Origin: Apricaphanius iberus | Taxonomy: Eukaryota; Chordata; Actinopteri; Cyprinodontiformes; Aphaniidae | Length of the DNA: 64,000 nucleotides | NCBI GenBank assembly: GCA_028564705.1 | Contig: JAPXFQ010002748.1 | Span: 1-64,000, forward strand | Reading direction: 5' to 3' | Shown here: piece after piece, positions 11,155 through 23,487 of the stretch | Position numbering within the stretch: position 1 is the stretch's first letter | How the letters are laid out: each line of letters starts with the position of its first letter | Program-made: the position numbers and the translations under genes | Notes under the pieces: generated by a model | Database searches by the model: none | The model's input: the letters and a program-made list of their open reading frames with translations, nothing else | What the model was told of the DNA's origin: nothing

Positions 11155-11525
11155 CAGTGGTGGGAATAGTATTTAAAAAATTGTACACAGGTGATGGTAG
11201 CATTACTTCAATATATCTTCAAGTTGAAGTAAAAAGAGGTCTCCCCCCCAAAAAAATACAATAAAAATATAGTTTGTGTAAAAAGGTATTTGGTAAAAAG
11301 GCTAATCAAGTACTGAGTGACTGGAGATCATTGTTGTTCGCTGAGTGATTCCAGAATGGCAGAGTAACCAGAAGTTGTACTCAAGTAAGAGTAGTGATAT
11401 TCCAAGATGATATTACTTGAGTGAAAGTAAAAAGATCGAGTAAAACTGCTTTAATAACTTTCTGAAATAAATGTACTTCAAGTTAATGTACCTGAGTAAA
11501 TGTAGCTAGTTACTTCCCACCTCTG
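11155..11525. mobile_element. hAT-like short non-autonomous element
   Basis: Starts CAGTGGTGGGAATAGT and ends with the inverse of CAGAGGTGGGAAGTAAC. The ends pair as imperfect inverted repeats of about 15 bp with the hAT-type CAG start. Inside are repeated gtactcaagtaa / ttacttgagtga / cctgagtaaatgtag motifs, characteristic of an abundant teleost family built from acttgagtaa units. There is no coding capacity. The flanking 8-mers (ttttccca and cagagcac) do not match, so the duplication has decayed or the end is misplaced. Confidence 0.6.
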
Positions 11526-13267
11526 CAGAGCACACTGTCAGTCAAGAGACTGACATTTTTTTTTTTGAAAATGTAAAAAAAAGAAGACAGTATTAATTTA
11601 AATAAGGAAAATAACGTGTTTAAAAAGTTTTAAAAAGAAGTAAAATCTAAAGTTGTATCTTAAATACTAAGTCTGCTTCAATGCACTCTTGGAATATATC
11701 TACTTTCATTCCTGCAGTTCATGTAGTTCCCCTGATTTACCTGAGCTTGACTTTGGCAAACTCAGTAACAATGCGATTCCTTTAATACGTTTTTATCAAT
11801 CTTGCATTAAGTGATCATCTGAAGTTAATTGTGTTGCATCTTAGTTCAATTAGAGTGCATAAAATTCAATATATGAAATTGCTGCAATAAACTGAAACCC
11901 TGTGAATTAATTTAAACTGAAGTGGGTAAACTGTTTCCCAATACCAAACAATGCTGTCTTCATTTCTTTATTTCCAGAACCAAAAGAGTTTGGGGCAGTG
12001 CGCACCCGAAGTGAAATAAATGCAAGCAGTAAAGGCATGTGAGGATAAAGTCTGAACGTCTTCCATTTTCCTTAATGGGCAGATTTTGCATCTGAAATCT
12101 ACTGTCCTTAGAGGATTTGTTTTTTAACATACCAAGAATCTAGAGTCAAGGAGCACCTACAGAATTGTATTTGTGTGATATTTTTGTGTGTTTAATATAG
12201 ATGCAGGAAGTTCTCTATTAATCTCTTAATTAGAATACATAATTTTTTTTTGTTGCTAATCACTATGTTTTTTCACTCGGGAAATCTTCCTTCTTTAAGA
12301 AAAATGCTAACAGTGCAGTCCTTCCTGTTCCATCCTGTTTGTTCACAGAACACTATCATATGAATTATGTATCCAATTAATTAGGGCTTGTCATTACGCT
12401 GTATGGTCAAATGCATACTCCCCTCTGATGTAGTTTAGTAATACAATAGACATTTTTATCTTCCACATTTTTTTCCCAGCCTCATTGTAGGCTCTCTATT
12501 ATGGATGAGAGTGTATTTGTCGTACCTCTCGGGACGCTGCATGGCATTACGCAGGGGAATACAATGAAACAGCATGATAACAAGATAAAAGCCTCATGTC
12601 GGACTTCAAAGAGGGGGTGACTGGTTGAGCACAAGCAGGATGAAACATAGTCTGTGACAGGGTGATTTCAAAGGGGGCTGCTCTAGTTGAGAATATGATA
12701 TTAGCACTTTCCTACACCTCAGATTGCACCAGAAATATACAGTCTTTTGTACATTAGAGGGGTAGGCTTTTTGGATGTCATGTTTTATGTGGTTGTCTCA
12801 TGTGATGTAAATATTTCTCTGAATAAATCCTGACCTAAGTTTAGACTAACATTGCATTTTCTAAACAACATTTTCTGCAACCATTATTTTATACCATACC
12901 TACTTCTACTACTTTGCATCAGCCTTGTATATTACAAAGTAAAATGCATTGCTCCAAATTAGAGCAGATTAGCTATTTTTCTCCTGTAGTCCCTGGGCAG
13001 GTAGTTGTATCAGTACAAATTGATAATACAAATCCAAATTGAGCAGTTTAATAAAGTTAAATACAGAAAAATTATATCCTATGCTTCCACACACATATAA
13101 TCATTCACACTTGGAAAAAAATCTAATTCTTAAGAATGAGACACGCAAATACTCCGTACCATGAGTGGGTATGAGTATGAGCAGGGCATACAAACAGTAC
13201 AAGCTAATTGGCAGTATATTAATTATATTCAATGAAACCTTAGGAACATGTTCCCAATAAGATGGTC
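11526..13267. other. Unique-looking non-coding stretch
   Basis: No coding or recognised repeat. The block at about 12480-12720 is more balanced in base composition and lacks decay-like homopolymers. It could be a conserved non-coding element, but that cannot be judged without alignment. Confidence 0.35.
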
Positions 13268-13440
13268 AAATAAAATCAAACTTTATTTACAAAGCACTTT
13301 TCATACCAGAAATGCATCTCAAAGTGCGTTACAGATTAAAATGACCCCACATTAAACACATTCACATCCCTCCTTGCAGATTAAAAATAATGATCCCAGT
13401 TATACCCCCCAACCCAACTCTCATGCACACCCACAGTTAA
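13268..13440 (-). mobile_element. L2-like LINE or SINE 3' tail fragment
   Basis: Starts aaataaaatcaaactttatt on the plus strand and continues with acaaagcactttt and ctcaaagtgcgttacagatt. This is the inverse of the teleost L2-type tail (agcgctttgtaaataaagtttg-like). No coding remains, and the far boundary is uncertain. Confidence 0.45.
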
Positions 13441-14702
13441 AAGCAATCTTAAAAGACATTGGGCCGAGTACAGATGAGCCAGGCTAAGGAAACATAATTT
13501 AGGTGTGTACAAGTTCTGATGACACACAAACTGTGAATTACATGTTTGTTACTGGAGTATATTAAAGCAGTGGTAGCCATATTGGATTTGGATTCAGGGT
13601 TGGAAAGAAACCTTCCCGCTTTCACTAGGCCCTTCCTGTCGAACTTGCAACATGCAAAACAAATATATCTTTTTTTTTCTTGACAAAACACAACTTCTGT
13701 AGTAGTTTTATTTCAAAATATTTTTATTTTTATTTGACATCTGGAAACAGCTTAGTAGTGGTCTTTGTTATAAAAAAGTTTAGTTGATTAAACTTTGTGA
13801 AGCACAAAAATTTTTGTGAGACTTGAAGTCGCACGACAGGAGAAGTCCACTTTCATTTTGGCTAGTATGACCCCTCCTTACAAACCTCTTGCTGTATTTT
13901 TGAATGGATATTATTTTGACAGCTGTCTTCAAAGGACAAGATATTGACTGTTGTCAGCATTTCCTCAAAACCCCACTTTTAAAATTCAATCTTTTCAAGC
14001 AAACCCTTCACTTTTTGTCATTGATTATGGGTGTGCACCATATCAATTGCATGATTGGCTCAAAGTTAGCAAATGATATATATCTCCTTTGAGCCTGTAA
14101 ATCTTGACAAAGCATTTGCTGTCTCTGCGACACATTTGCATATTTCCTATTGATCTGTTCTATGCTTGGAGAGGTTGGACAGTCCTGGCAGTTAGGAAAA
14201 AGGCTTACTCTTACAAAGGAAGGGAGTGGGCAAACATGGTGTTCTCTAGACAGATGTCACAATCAAGTTATCTGTATGATAAAAATACATACTTGAGAAG
14301 TTTGCTGCACTGCCTTTACAACATTAAATAATGAAAGGATACTAGAGGGTGGTCTCTGTATTCTAAGTCCTTTGGCCTTTCATCAATTCAGGGTTTTAGT
14401 GGCTCCATATTGATTCCCTGTCTTACCTTGTACAGATATCAGTTGTACCTGATGACTGAGGCACTTTGCACAAATAGTGAGATTATACAAACAGTTTGAC
14501 AAGCTAAAATGTTATGCAAATTGTCTATCAGAGATGCAGCTTCTTAATTGTTTTAAGACTTAAGCCGCTCAAACTGGTAGAACAACGCATGTTTATGTGT
14601 GTTTTAATCTTTCCTCCTGCTCCACTGCAAATGCTGTCATATGGCATTACTGTGATATACAGTATTTTGGTGTGTCTGCATGCCAGTGTTTACATCTGTG
14701 AT
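13441..14702. other. Non-coding stretch
   Basis: No recognised gene or repeat. Open frames of 60-80 codons on both strands have no family resemblance. Confidence 0.35.
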
Positions 14703-14729
14703 TGTGTGTGTGTGTGTGTGTGTGTGTGT
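14703..14729. repeat. (GT)n microsatellite
   Basis: About 13 GT units. They produce a run of Val/Cys codons in an otherwise meaningless plus-strand frame. Confidence 0.9.
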
Positions 14730-14960
14730 AGCTCCGCTTATTTTCCTCTAATCATCCTCTGTGTGTCCATGATGAGTAATGAAGCCTTGGCTGTCTGGCG
14801 GATGCTGTTTAATCATGCAAATCAGTACCAGACTCGTTCCCTGCAAGGATATTACCGATGCTGGCCGCTGAGCGAGGCCGACCTCCTCCCGGCTGATTTA
14901 GTCTGCCCTCTTCCTACTGCCCCTGTTAGTGACACCATAGTGGTAATCTAAAGGATGACA
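14730..14960. promoter_or_regulatory. Candidate conserved non-coding element with octamer motif
   Basis: Balanced-composition block without repeat signatures, standing out from AT-rich surroundings. It holds a perfect POU/octamer site ATGCAAAT at 14815-14822 inside ttaatcatgcaaatcag. A frame is open through it, but it depends on the GT repeat and shows no domain. The call rests on composition and one motif only. Confidence 0.2.
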
Positions 14961-17900
14961 AGGAATGAGAAAAACAAAGAAGGGCAAACAGGTAGTAGAA
15001 AACAAGACTTTAGACAGCACGTTTTCATCTCTTTTTTGTCGTCAGCTGGTTTTCTGACTCCCTCACAAGGTTCTGTAGTTTTTCTCTTTTTTTTGCAATG
15101 GCTGTAGCTATGACTAAATAAATTAGGGGTACTGATCTATGCTTAAGAAACGTATTATTTGCATCCATTGATGGTGGTGTTAGGCTGCAAGTCAGTCGTG
15201 TCTGAGCATTTTCCAAGAATTTTTCGACTGCGTACTAGGAGATTGAAGCCAATGTGTACTGACATTTGCACCGATGTGCACTGAAATGGAAAAGTCAGCA
15301 GTCTGACAAACACCTGACTCTCACCTCATAACCTGCTAGACCTGTTTCTCTCTATAAAGCTAATGCTCACACAAACACACACACAACCATGCTGAACTTG
15401 CTATTGCATATGCCCATAGCACTTGCTTTTACTGAGCATAATTGCCCAGCAGTTTTCACAGGCAACATCAGGGGGAATGGTAGTGTTTGTCCTTTATAAG
15501 CCACCTATTTTCCATTAAAAAATTACTCGGACCTTGGCATAAATGTGCTCTAAGCCTAATGAAAAACCAAACTAATTGCACAATGTTCTGAGATGATGAG
15601 TTGTGTTATTATCTTTTCTTCAATGATTGGTCTCACATAATTTCTTCTGGTTAAGCTTCTTAAGATTCTTTTTGGACACACCTCAGATTTGAAACCAATT
15701 GCCAAATTGAACACGTATAATACAACGCAGCTTTATTTGACATGGTTTAAATCTGCTGCTGCAAGTGATTTACTACATTTCATCATCACATGCAAAAACA
15801 CAAGAGCTATTTTCATAGTATGATTGCATTTGATTTTTCTATAATAAGCATTGCAGGTCTCTGCTGGCTAAATTTTTTTCATTAAAACAATTTAAATCAT
15901 TGCGAGGTTCAATTATACTTTTCTGCTGCTTATTCTTCAGCCCTGTGTTAGATTGTAATGTGGAAATGATTGGTTAACTTGTCTCAGGAAAAAGCTGGAT
16001 GCCTAAAAAGCCTGCTAGGTAGGGGTGTACTTTAGAGCAGTACAACTCTCACAATAAGACAAAGAGTGATTATGTAAAAAGAAAATGGATATGGATACAT
16101 ACACAAGTACAGAGATTAGTAAACAACTTTAGGTCAAGTTCCTTGCCCAGAGGCACACTGACATGTAAAGGAAGTTGGAACTAAATTGACAACTCTTTCC
16201 ACTGTGGACAAAGACTCTAATTAGTGGTAGTGTGTCCCCTGGTCTGCTGAGACTAAATTGTGTTTGACCATAAAGACTATTGCTACATCTGAGGTGAAAA
16301 AGTGGGAACTGGTTGGACTAAGAACACCAATCCAGGTGTAAAGTATGGTTGTAGGAGCATTTTGTTGTTGGGTTAAGGGGCATGGTTTGTGGATTCTTCT
16401 AGGGGGACTGATGAACTGAAATAAGTGACATAATAAGGAAAGGAGATTGTACAGATATACAGAAAAAACATCTCAAGACATCAGCCAAAAGTTAATTCCA
16501 AAAGGTCATTGACCCAAAGAATGCAACCCCATTACTAACAATTTTTCTTTAGGACAATATTGTCAATACTTTGGAGTGGACATCCCAGAGTTCTGATACG
16601 AATTTGATACGATTTGTGGGTACATCTGAAAAAGTGTGTTCAAGCAAGGTGGCCTGCAAACCTGACTCACTTGGTTCTCCCCCTCACGAGAAGCAGTCAT
16701 GTTATTTGAGGAAAAAGAACCTAAACTTAGACTGATGCGAAGTGAAATGATTTAATAAATAAAATTAAAATTACTAATATTGCTCAGCAGGTACACAAAG
16801 GGAACACAAGAGTGAGGGTAAAGAGAGAAAAACAAAAGTGAATCCAGTAGAGAAGCAAAACGATCAGGGAGTTTAAGTATACTGAAGATGGAGAGTGAAG
16901 AACGGCACAGAAAACAGAGCAGATAAACAAGACTTAACAGATGCAGGTAAGAGAGTGAGATTCAGCAAAGGGAGATTGGAATTAAATTACAGCTGAGACA
17001 GGAGTTACAGTGTCAAGAGGAGCACAAAAATAACAAATAAAAAAACAAAGGAAGAAAGGTAAACATACGAAACAGAATGAAACCAAAACGAGGAATGACA
17101 ATTCTAAATACATAAGGACAATATGACTAATGAAATCTCAAAGAGGGAAGAGAAGACTCTAGAAAAGAGGTTGTGCTTGACATTTTGGGTCAAAAACATC
17201 CGGCCATAATCTATTTTTACTCATCAATTTTTCATCTAGAGTCCTAACATAAACAGAACTCCAAAATGACCTGTTGGGTCTACAGAAGGATGCGATTATT
17301 TGTCTATGAAGATTTATGAAGGATGAATAAGATTAATAATTTATGGAAAAAAATATATATATACAGGTCACCACCTGATAGTCAGGCACATATTGATAGC
17401 CAAATATTTAATTCTCAGTTATAGTTTACCCGGACAGACCATATTGAGTGATTAAAGTTCTCCAGATTTTTTCATGGCTGATGCGGTAGCTGAACAACAT
17501 TCGTCGGCTGGCTAACAATAGGCTGCCATGAGTTAGCAGCGACCTAATGGCTGCTCAGGGACTAGTAATGTGGGTAGCACTTCAGCTGGGATGTGAGCTT
17601 TGTCCTTTCAGGCTTGGCTACACAGTGATCAACTCAAACCTTCACTGAAATAGTGCCTTTTGCAGCTTTTCCAGCACAGGGTCTAATCCCACATAGCTTT
17701 GTGGTGGCGGTGAATGCAACTGTTGGCTGGTTTGGATCCTGTGGCCTTGCAGGGGTTCGGCTTTCTCTCTCTCTCTCTCTCACTGCAGCGCCTTCAACTC
17801 AGGAAGACTTTCAGGGTAAAACAATGGGTTTGTTTAATTAGTGGTTGCATTTCACCTGATATCAGCAGTCTTTGTGTCCCTTGGAGTGATTTCCTCGTAG

Positions 17901-18502
17901 AAGCTTGTGTGCTTTCCTTTCACCTGCAAAGGAAAACGTATCTCAGATCAGACCACGGCCATGGCTTGAGTGGAAGAGGCTCTATTGCGGCCGTAAGGGC
18001 CCTCATATAACCTCTGATCCTCTACCCCTTTCCTTCTCTGTTGGAGTGGGGTTCCTTCTTTTCCTGTGGAGTTGGAATGCAGATTAGTGCCACCCAATGG
18101 TTGTGTGTTACCAAACAGACCCATAATCCCAAATGAAGTGTGTGAGACCCAGAACTCTTGAACCATCTCATACAGTTGTAAAGTTAAATTGTTCCATATG
18201 TCTGTGCCCTCGTTATTATTGTATTCAGTATCAAAAACAAATCTTATTCTTAACTCCTCTTAAACACAAAAGGTTAGTCTGATTAAATGCCAGACTACAA
18301 TGTAAAAAAGGTTGTGCATTTTTCCCCCAGTGTATGTACATATCAGTTTCCAATTTAAGATTTTACCACACACAGTTGTGTTAAAAAAAGAACATACTCA
18401 TATACCTAGACAGATTCCAAAGAACTATTAATTAAAACCAGTTTAAAAGATTAACAAAAGCTGCTTGGAAGTTTAAAATATTAAATGAAGCATCACTTAA
18501 AG
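14961..18502. other. Non-coding stretch
   Basis: No recognised coding, RNA gene or repeat apart from a short CT-rich run at about 17764-17782 and A-rich low complexity at 16740-17160. Small open frames (e.g. 17714-18010) cross the CT run and look fortuitous. Confidence 0.35.
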
Positions 18503-19260
18503 CAGGGGTGCCGAAAGTGGGGCCCGTGAGCCAAAGTTGGCCCCCCAAGCCATTGTTGCCCGCCAGGGCATGACCCTGACCTTTAAATAAAAATCTGCAT
18601 TGATCAGACAGTCAGCCTAATATGGCCAAATATTATTCTTTCACTTCTTGAACCACTTTTTATAAATACGCCCAGTGAATATAAATGTGAAATACAGATG
18701 AAATATCATGAATTAGGTTTAAAATTAAAATACAAGCAACTATAAGGGGCTTATAGAGTAGATGTGTGCAGGTATTTACATTTGCACACTGTAAAAGACA
18801 TCAAATAGTTATATTTTATCAATTTATGAAATGTCCCATAAGCCTTTGCTGCAACACTAGGCTGGATCAAACTACCTCTAAGATCGTAACTCACCACACA
18901 CTTGCTGGTTTAAGCAGCAACATTGTCAGTGGCAGACTGACAAAATAATATAAAAAAAAATGTAGAGAGGTAGATTATCTTTTCACTGACATCAATACTA
19001 AATCAGTCAAATACTGATGGTCAGATGCGAATTCTAAATGCCTATGTATGACTTATTTGTCCTATCTTTTATGTCATTTAAACAGAAAATAATGTTAAAT
19101 AACTGTATAATAAATAAAAGCAATTCATCATACCATTAGTATTTGTATTTTGTGTAAAATATTGGATTTGGCCCACGGCGCTATGACAGAATTGTATTTT
19201 TTTCTTGTTTAAATTCAAATTCTCTATTCTGTTCAAAGATGTGTCCTGGCCCATCAATAT
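18503..19260. mobile_element. hAT-like remnant (left end only)
   Basis: Begins CAGGGGTGCCGAAAGTGGGG, the classic start of a hAT family whose ends carry GGCCC/GGCCCAC motifs. Such motifs recur at 18540-18560, 19168 and 19246. No matching cacccctg right end was found, and no transposase is present. The right boundary is a guess at the last ggccca motif. Confidence 0.5.
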
Positions 19261-22200
19261 TTCTCAAAAACATATACTCTAAGTATAATTTAAAATGTTA
19301 TGCTTTTATTTACTATAAACTGGTTGACCCTCCATAGTCATTCTCCTTGTTGAATCACGGCAGCTGTTAATGGACATATAGACTATTCTGCTCTGCATTT
19401 GCGCTTGAATCCAATGTGGGCTTAAAAGCATTTGTTGAGTTGACAAGTTAATTATCAAATTGTTTATACAGTTTTACCAATTACCTACAATAAGCTTGAT
19501 TTTCTTTTCTTCTCTTCCTTTGAAGCTCCTTAACCCTGTCCTCATCCTCTCTTGAAAACACAGATCCCCCAGATTTGCATCCCTTTTTCCCAAGCAGACA
19601 TGGTGGCAAACTGAAACGGACATTTATTTATTTTTATTTTTTTTACTTCATACCATATGTGTGGGAAAGCGAGCATCTGCCACAGAACAGGAGCTTGCAA
19701 GTACAATGTAACTGCAACTAGATGCATCCCCCGGAGAGAGTTGTGCTGGGTCACGCTACACTTTGCCAGCTCTTGTAAAACTAATAAAGCAAGCAAATTA
19801 GCCTACAGAGTCCTTTGAGACCATGCAGCTAAGTAGACATCCCAAAATGATCTGTCACACTGCCATGCCTAAATAAGATTGAATCCATCTGAAAGGGCAA
19901 ATTGGATTTTATTTGGACTCAAATGAATTAAAATAAGAGTGAAGCAGGCTTTATTTTTTTATTTTTTACAGCCCAAACAAATTTGTGGATGCGTTGATTG
20001 TTTTTTTCTGCTGGAGTTGCACTAAAACAACAGAGAAATCAGCACAGTGTTTGATAAACAGATTAACTACAGTTTTTATCCCTAAAATTTATATCTCAAG
20101 AAGAAAAAGGTGACGTTTTTTTTAAACCAGTCAACTTTTAACAATCTATGATGGTCAGCTCATATATTTGGGTTAGGTTTTTCTTTATTTTCTGCAGCCA
20201 CTTGTAATATTACTATAATATATGATGACATTACAAGATGTTATTTTTTGTAAGTATTTTGGAAATTATTATAAATTATTATAAATTGTGTATAAATTCA
20301 AATTGTTTTTGTGATTTTTAAAGTTAGTCTAAATACTGTAGAACTAACTTAATGAAATTAAGACCTGTACTCAGTAAATCCAAATTGTTATCCAGTAATT
20401 CAATATCTATGCTATTATATAGTTTAGTGAATTAGCTAAGTTTTTAAGGTACTCCAAAGAACAAATCTCCACTGCTCTACAGTCAAGTTTTGGCTATTCC
20501 TTACATCATCACATCTAGTGTTTTTCATAGCACTTGGGGATGTTAGGATTTGATGCAACTGCTCGTTTATGGAAATACTTTCCATGAAGCTGTCTACAAA
20601 TTGCCTTGAGCAAGTCTGAAGGGCACATAAAGTTTGGATTTCTGCATTCATTGACTCCACATAAAGCTGGCAACCTCTGCACACCCTGTGTTTCAGTGCA
20701 GCCTATCACTTCACAGCTGAGTTGCGGTCAATTCCAGTCACTTCTGATTCGTTATGATACCATTAATAGCTGTGGAATGTTTAGTGGAGACTTACGACAA
20801 GACTTATTGCAAAGGTGGCATCTTATCATGATGCTACATTATAATTCATTGTAGTCCTTACATGCACCGTTTGTAGAAGCTGTTTTCAGTTTTATCTCCA
20901 CCTGTGGCCATGAAGCAACTGGAGAACATAAAGTCAGTAATTTGTAAGGATGATTGAATATTTTTAGTAAAACGTGCTGCCGAAAGAACCCTCTCCCAAT
21001 GAGGCACAAAGTTCACTCAAAAACACCCCAGCACAACAGGAAAATTCTGAAACAGTGGAAGACAACAGCAATGATCGCAAAACAGAAGATAAAAATATAA
21101 AGTTAGTTTGCAAATGTACATACAATATACAGTAATATAGGAAAATGTAACCAATGTACTGGATTTATCATGTCCAGATGACAAGTATTTAACAAAACTA
21201 TTTCTATGGTTAAAGTATCATGACATGTAGATGAAAGAAAGTTTTTACTCTGCAGGTCATGAAGGTAAATACTGGCTGTCCATCAATAGGCAAACCGACT
21301 GCCTTCTTAGATGCTGTTGACCATGTTTTGCAGATTTCTTTACTTTATGTTTATGAATGCAGCCTTGATGCTGAGACAATGACTTGTGATGCCTCATAAC
21401 GCTTCAGAACCAGTGCAGAGGCCTATTAAAGGGCTATATTTCCTACAAGCACCAGGTGCTGCCTCATGTATTGGCTCAATGGGTAGAATACTTCTTTGTG
21501 GTAAATATGCAAAACTTTTAGGATCATCTTTGTTTTTTTGTAAGGATTACAATAACAAAACCTTTTAAAAATATGCTCGATTGTACATGTTGATGTACAT
21601 ACCCAAGGCTTTCTTTTCTGGTTCTGAGACAGTGTTACAGCAACACACACAGACCTGGCATATCGTTTATGATCCATGTTTGGATGCAGACATTACTAGA
21701 TTTAAATAAGCGCCCTTGAGGAGCATTTTAGAAATAAGAAATATAGTTTTAGTTAAGCTAAGTTTTGATGTTTCCTTTGTTTGTTCAATGCCAACAGTTA
21801 GCGAATCTGGTCCAAAAAACAGACAACACCTGGGAAAAATTGAACAAGGCAGAAATCAGAAATCTCCTCAAGATGGTGGATTACTTTTTTAACTGATGGA
21901 TTCAGGTGATTCAAATTAATTTAGTTTTATTTTTTAAGACAGAACCACCAAAGCTGTACACTTCAATATGAGAAAAGGCATATCTCCACTGTGATTTCCT
22001 ATGGGATATTACAGTCACATTCAGACTCAACAGAGTCTAGAATGGTTTTAACTGGTTTCAACAAAACCCAAACTTTCTTTTGGCCTTTTTTTAGTTGTTC
22101 TAGTTTATATGTTTTTCCCCTTTGTCTTTTTTACACATTAATTTCCTTTCACTTTGTAGTAAAAAATTAAGAATACTTAAACTCATGTGAAACTTTTAAA

Positions 22201-23397
22201 ACATTCAAGGAAATATTCTATTGTGTCCTGAAGCAGAAGTTCGCCTCTGATATAAATAATTCAATAGGTTATGCGTCCTGTAACAGTTTCCTCCCTGCTC
22301 ATAAATACCACTGAAATATTCTAGTTATTTGCTTTCAGCAGAAGGTGAAACAGACAAATAGTTTAGTGCTGATGCATGTTCTTAGTATTTATTAGATGCC
22401 TAAAAGTTTCTGCAGTATCAAGGTAAAATCATACAGCATTCTTTACTGTTTTTATGCTGAGTTTGAGGAACATTATACAGACTGGACTCTTTGCTGAGTA
22501 TTTTAAAAATACAGAGTAATCTGATACACATAGAGCAGGATTGATCATGACAAACAAAAGCTGTTCAAAATTCTTTTTTTTCTGAAAAAAAACAAACCTT
22601 TTTTCTTTTGTCCTAACCTGTTCCTTGGCAGTTCATATCTTCTCATTCTTAAAAAAAATGTTCGTCCAAGGTGGAAGGATCCTGTGTTTGTGTGTTGGCT
22701 TCAGTTTCACCTCCTGTGGATACACACCATATGTTCAGATATAAAATTACCTTTTTTATGCTCCTCTGAAGATAGTAGTTGAGCAGTGTGGCACATTCTG
22801 GTTTGCTTTGTTTTACTGATGTTCATTAAATGCTCTGGCACCTTTTTTTCTGTGCATTCTCAGATGCATTCAGGCTCATTCATCTTTTCCACCTGTTTTT
22901 TTTTTTGTTGTCCTGTCTAACTGTCTCTGCTCCTATCTTTCTCTTACCCGACCCAAGCAGCTCTGTTTGTCAGTGATACTGGTGCTTTATGTGAACACAG
23001 ACTAAAGACAGTGAGGATAAATTAAGGTGTTGGCTCCAAATGAAGCCAGGTCAGTTCTTGATCCAAGCTTTTGCAAAAGACAAGAACACTTCACAATCAG
23101 CGGGCTGCAAAAATTCAATTTTCAGCACAGAATGCTTTAAGGCTCACTCGCAAACACTTGAACACACATACAAGCTCATGCATAGAAGACTATAAAATAA
23201 CCATGGGAAACAAGCTCTCTAATCGAGGAGGAATACTTGCTCAGTGAGGACCTGCCTGCTCAGCAGAGCGACTAATTGCAGTAACACATGAAGTGAAAGT
23301 GATGGCAGATAAAGACTTGTAAGAAGGAGTTTTGGAAGGAGAATGAATACACGACACATTCAGTCATTTGACAGGAGGAGGTGATCAACCACAGTGC
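19261..23397. other. Non-coding stretch upstream of the L1 insertion
   Basis: No convincing coding. Overlapping open frames at 20436-20709 exist on both strands without family resemblance. The last 17 bases before 23415 are the target-site copy of the L1. Confidence 0.35.
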
Positions 23398-23409
23398 TAC
23401 TAAACTGAA

Positions 23410-23414
<5 letters not shown>
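23398..23414. repeat. L1 target-site duplication, 3'-side copy
   Basis: tactaaactgaatcttt, identical to 29863-29879. It sits next to the poly(T) that represents the element's poly(A) tail. Confidence 0.9.

Positions 23415-23485
<71 letters not shown>
23415..23485 (-). repeat. L1 poly(A) tail
   Basis: An unbroken T run on the plus strand from 23412, of which the first three bases are shared with the duplication. A pure tail this long tends to shorten quickly, which argues for a young insertion or for assembly uncertainty in its length. Confidence 0.9.

Positions 23486-23487
<2 letters not shown>

Noticed and set aside
14514..14951. 145-codon plus-strand frame
   Set aside because: Depends on a GT microsatellite and shows no family resemblance; the 3' part is better viewed as possible non-coding conserved sequence.
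23412..23485. Long T run as an assembly artefact
   Set aside because: It joins exactly to a 17-bp duplication and an L1 3' end, so it is the element's poly(A) tail; only its exact length is uncertain.
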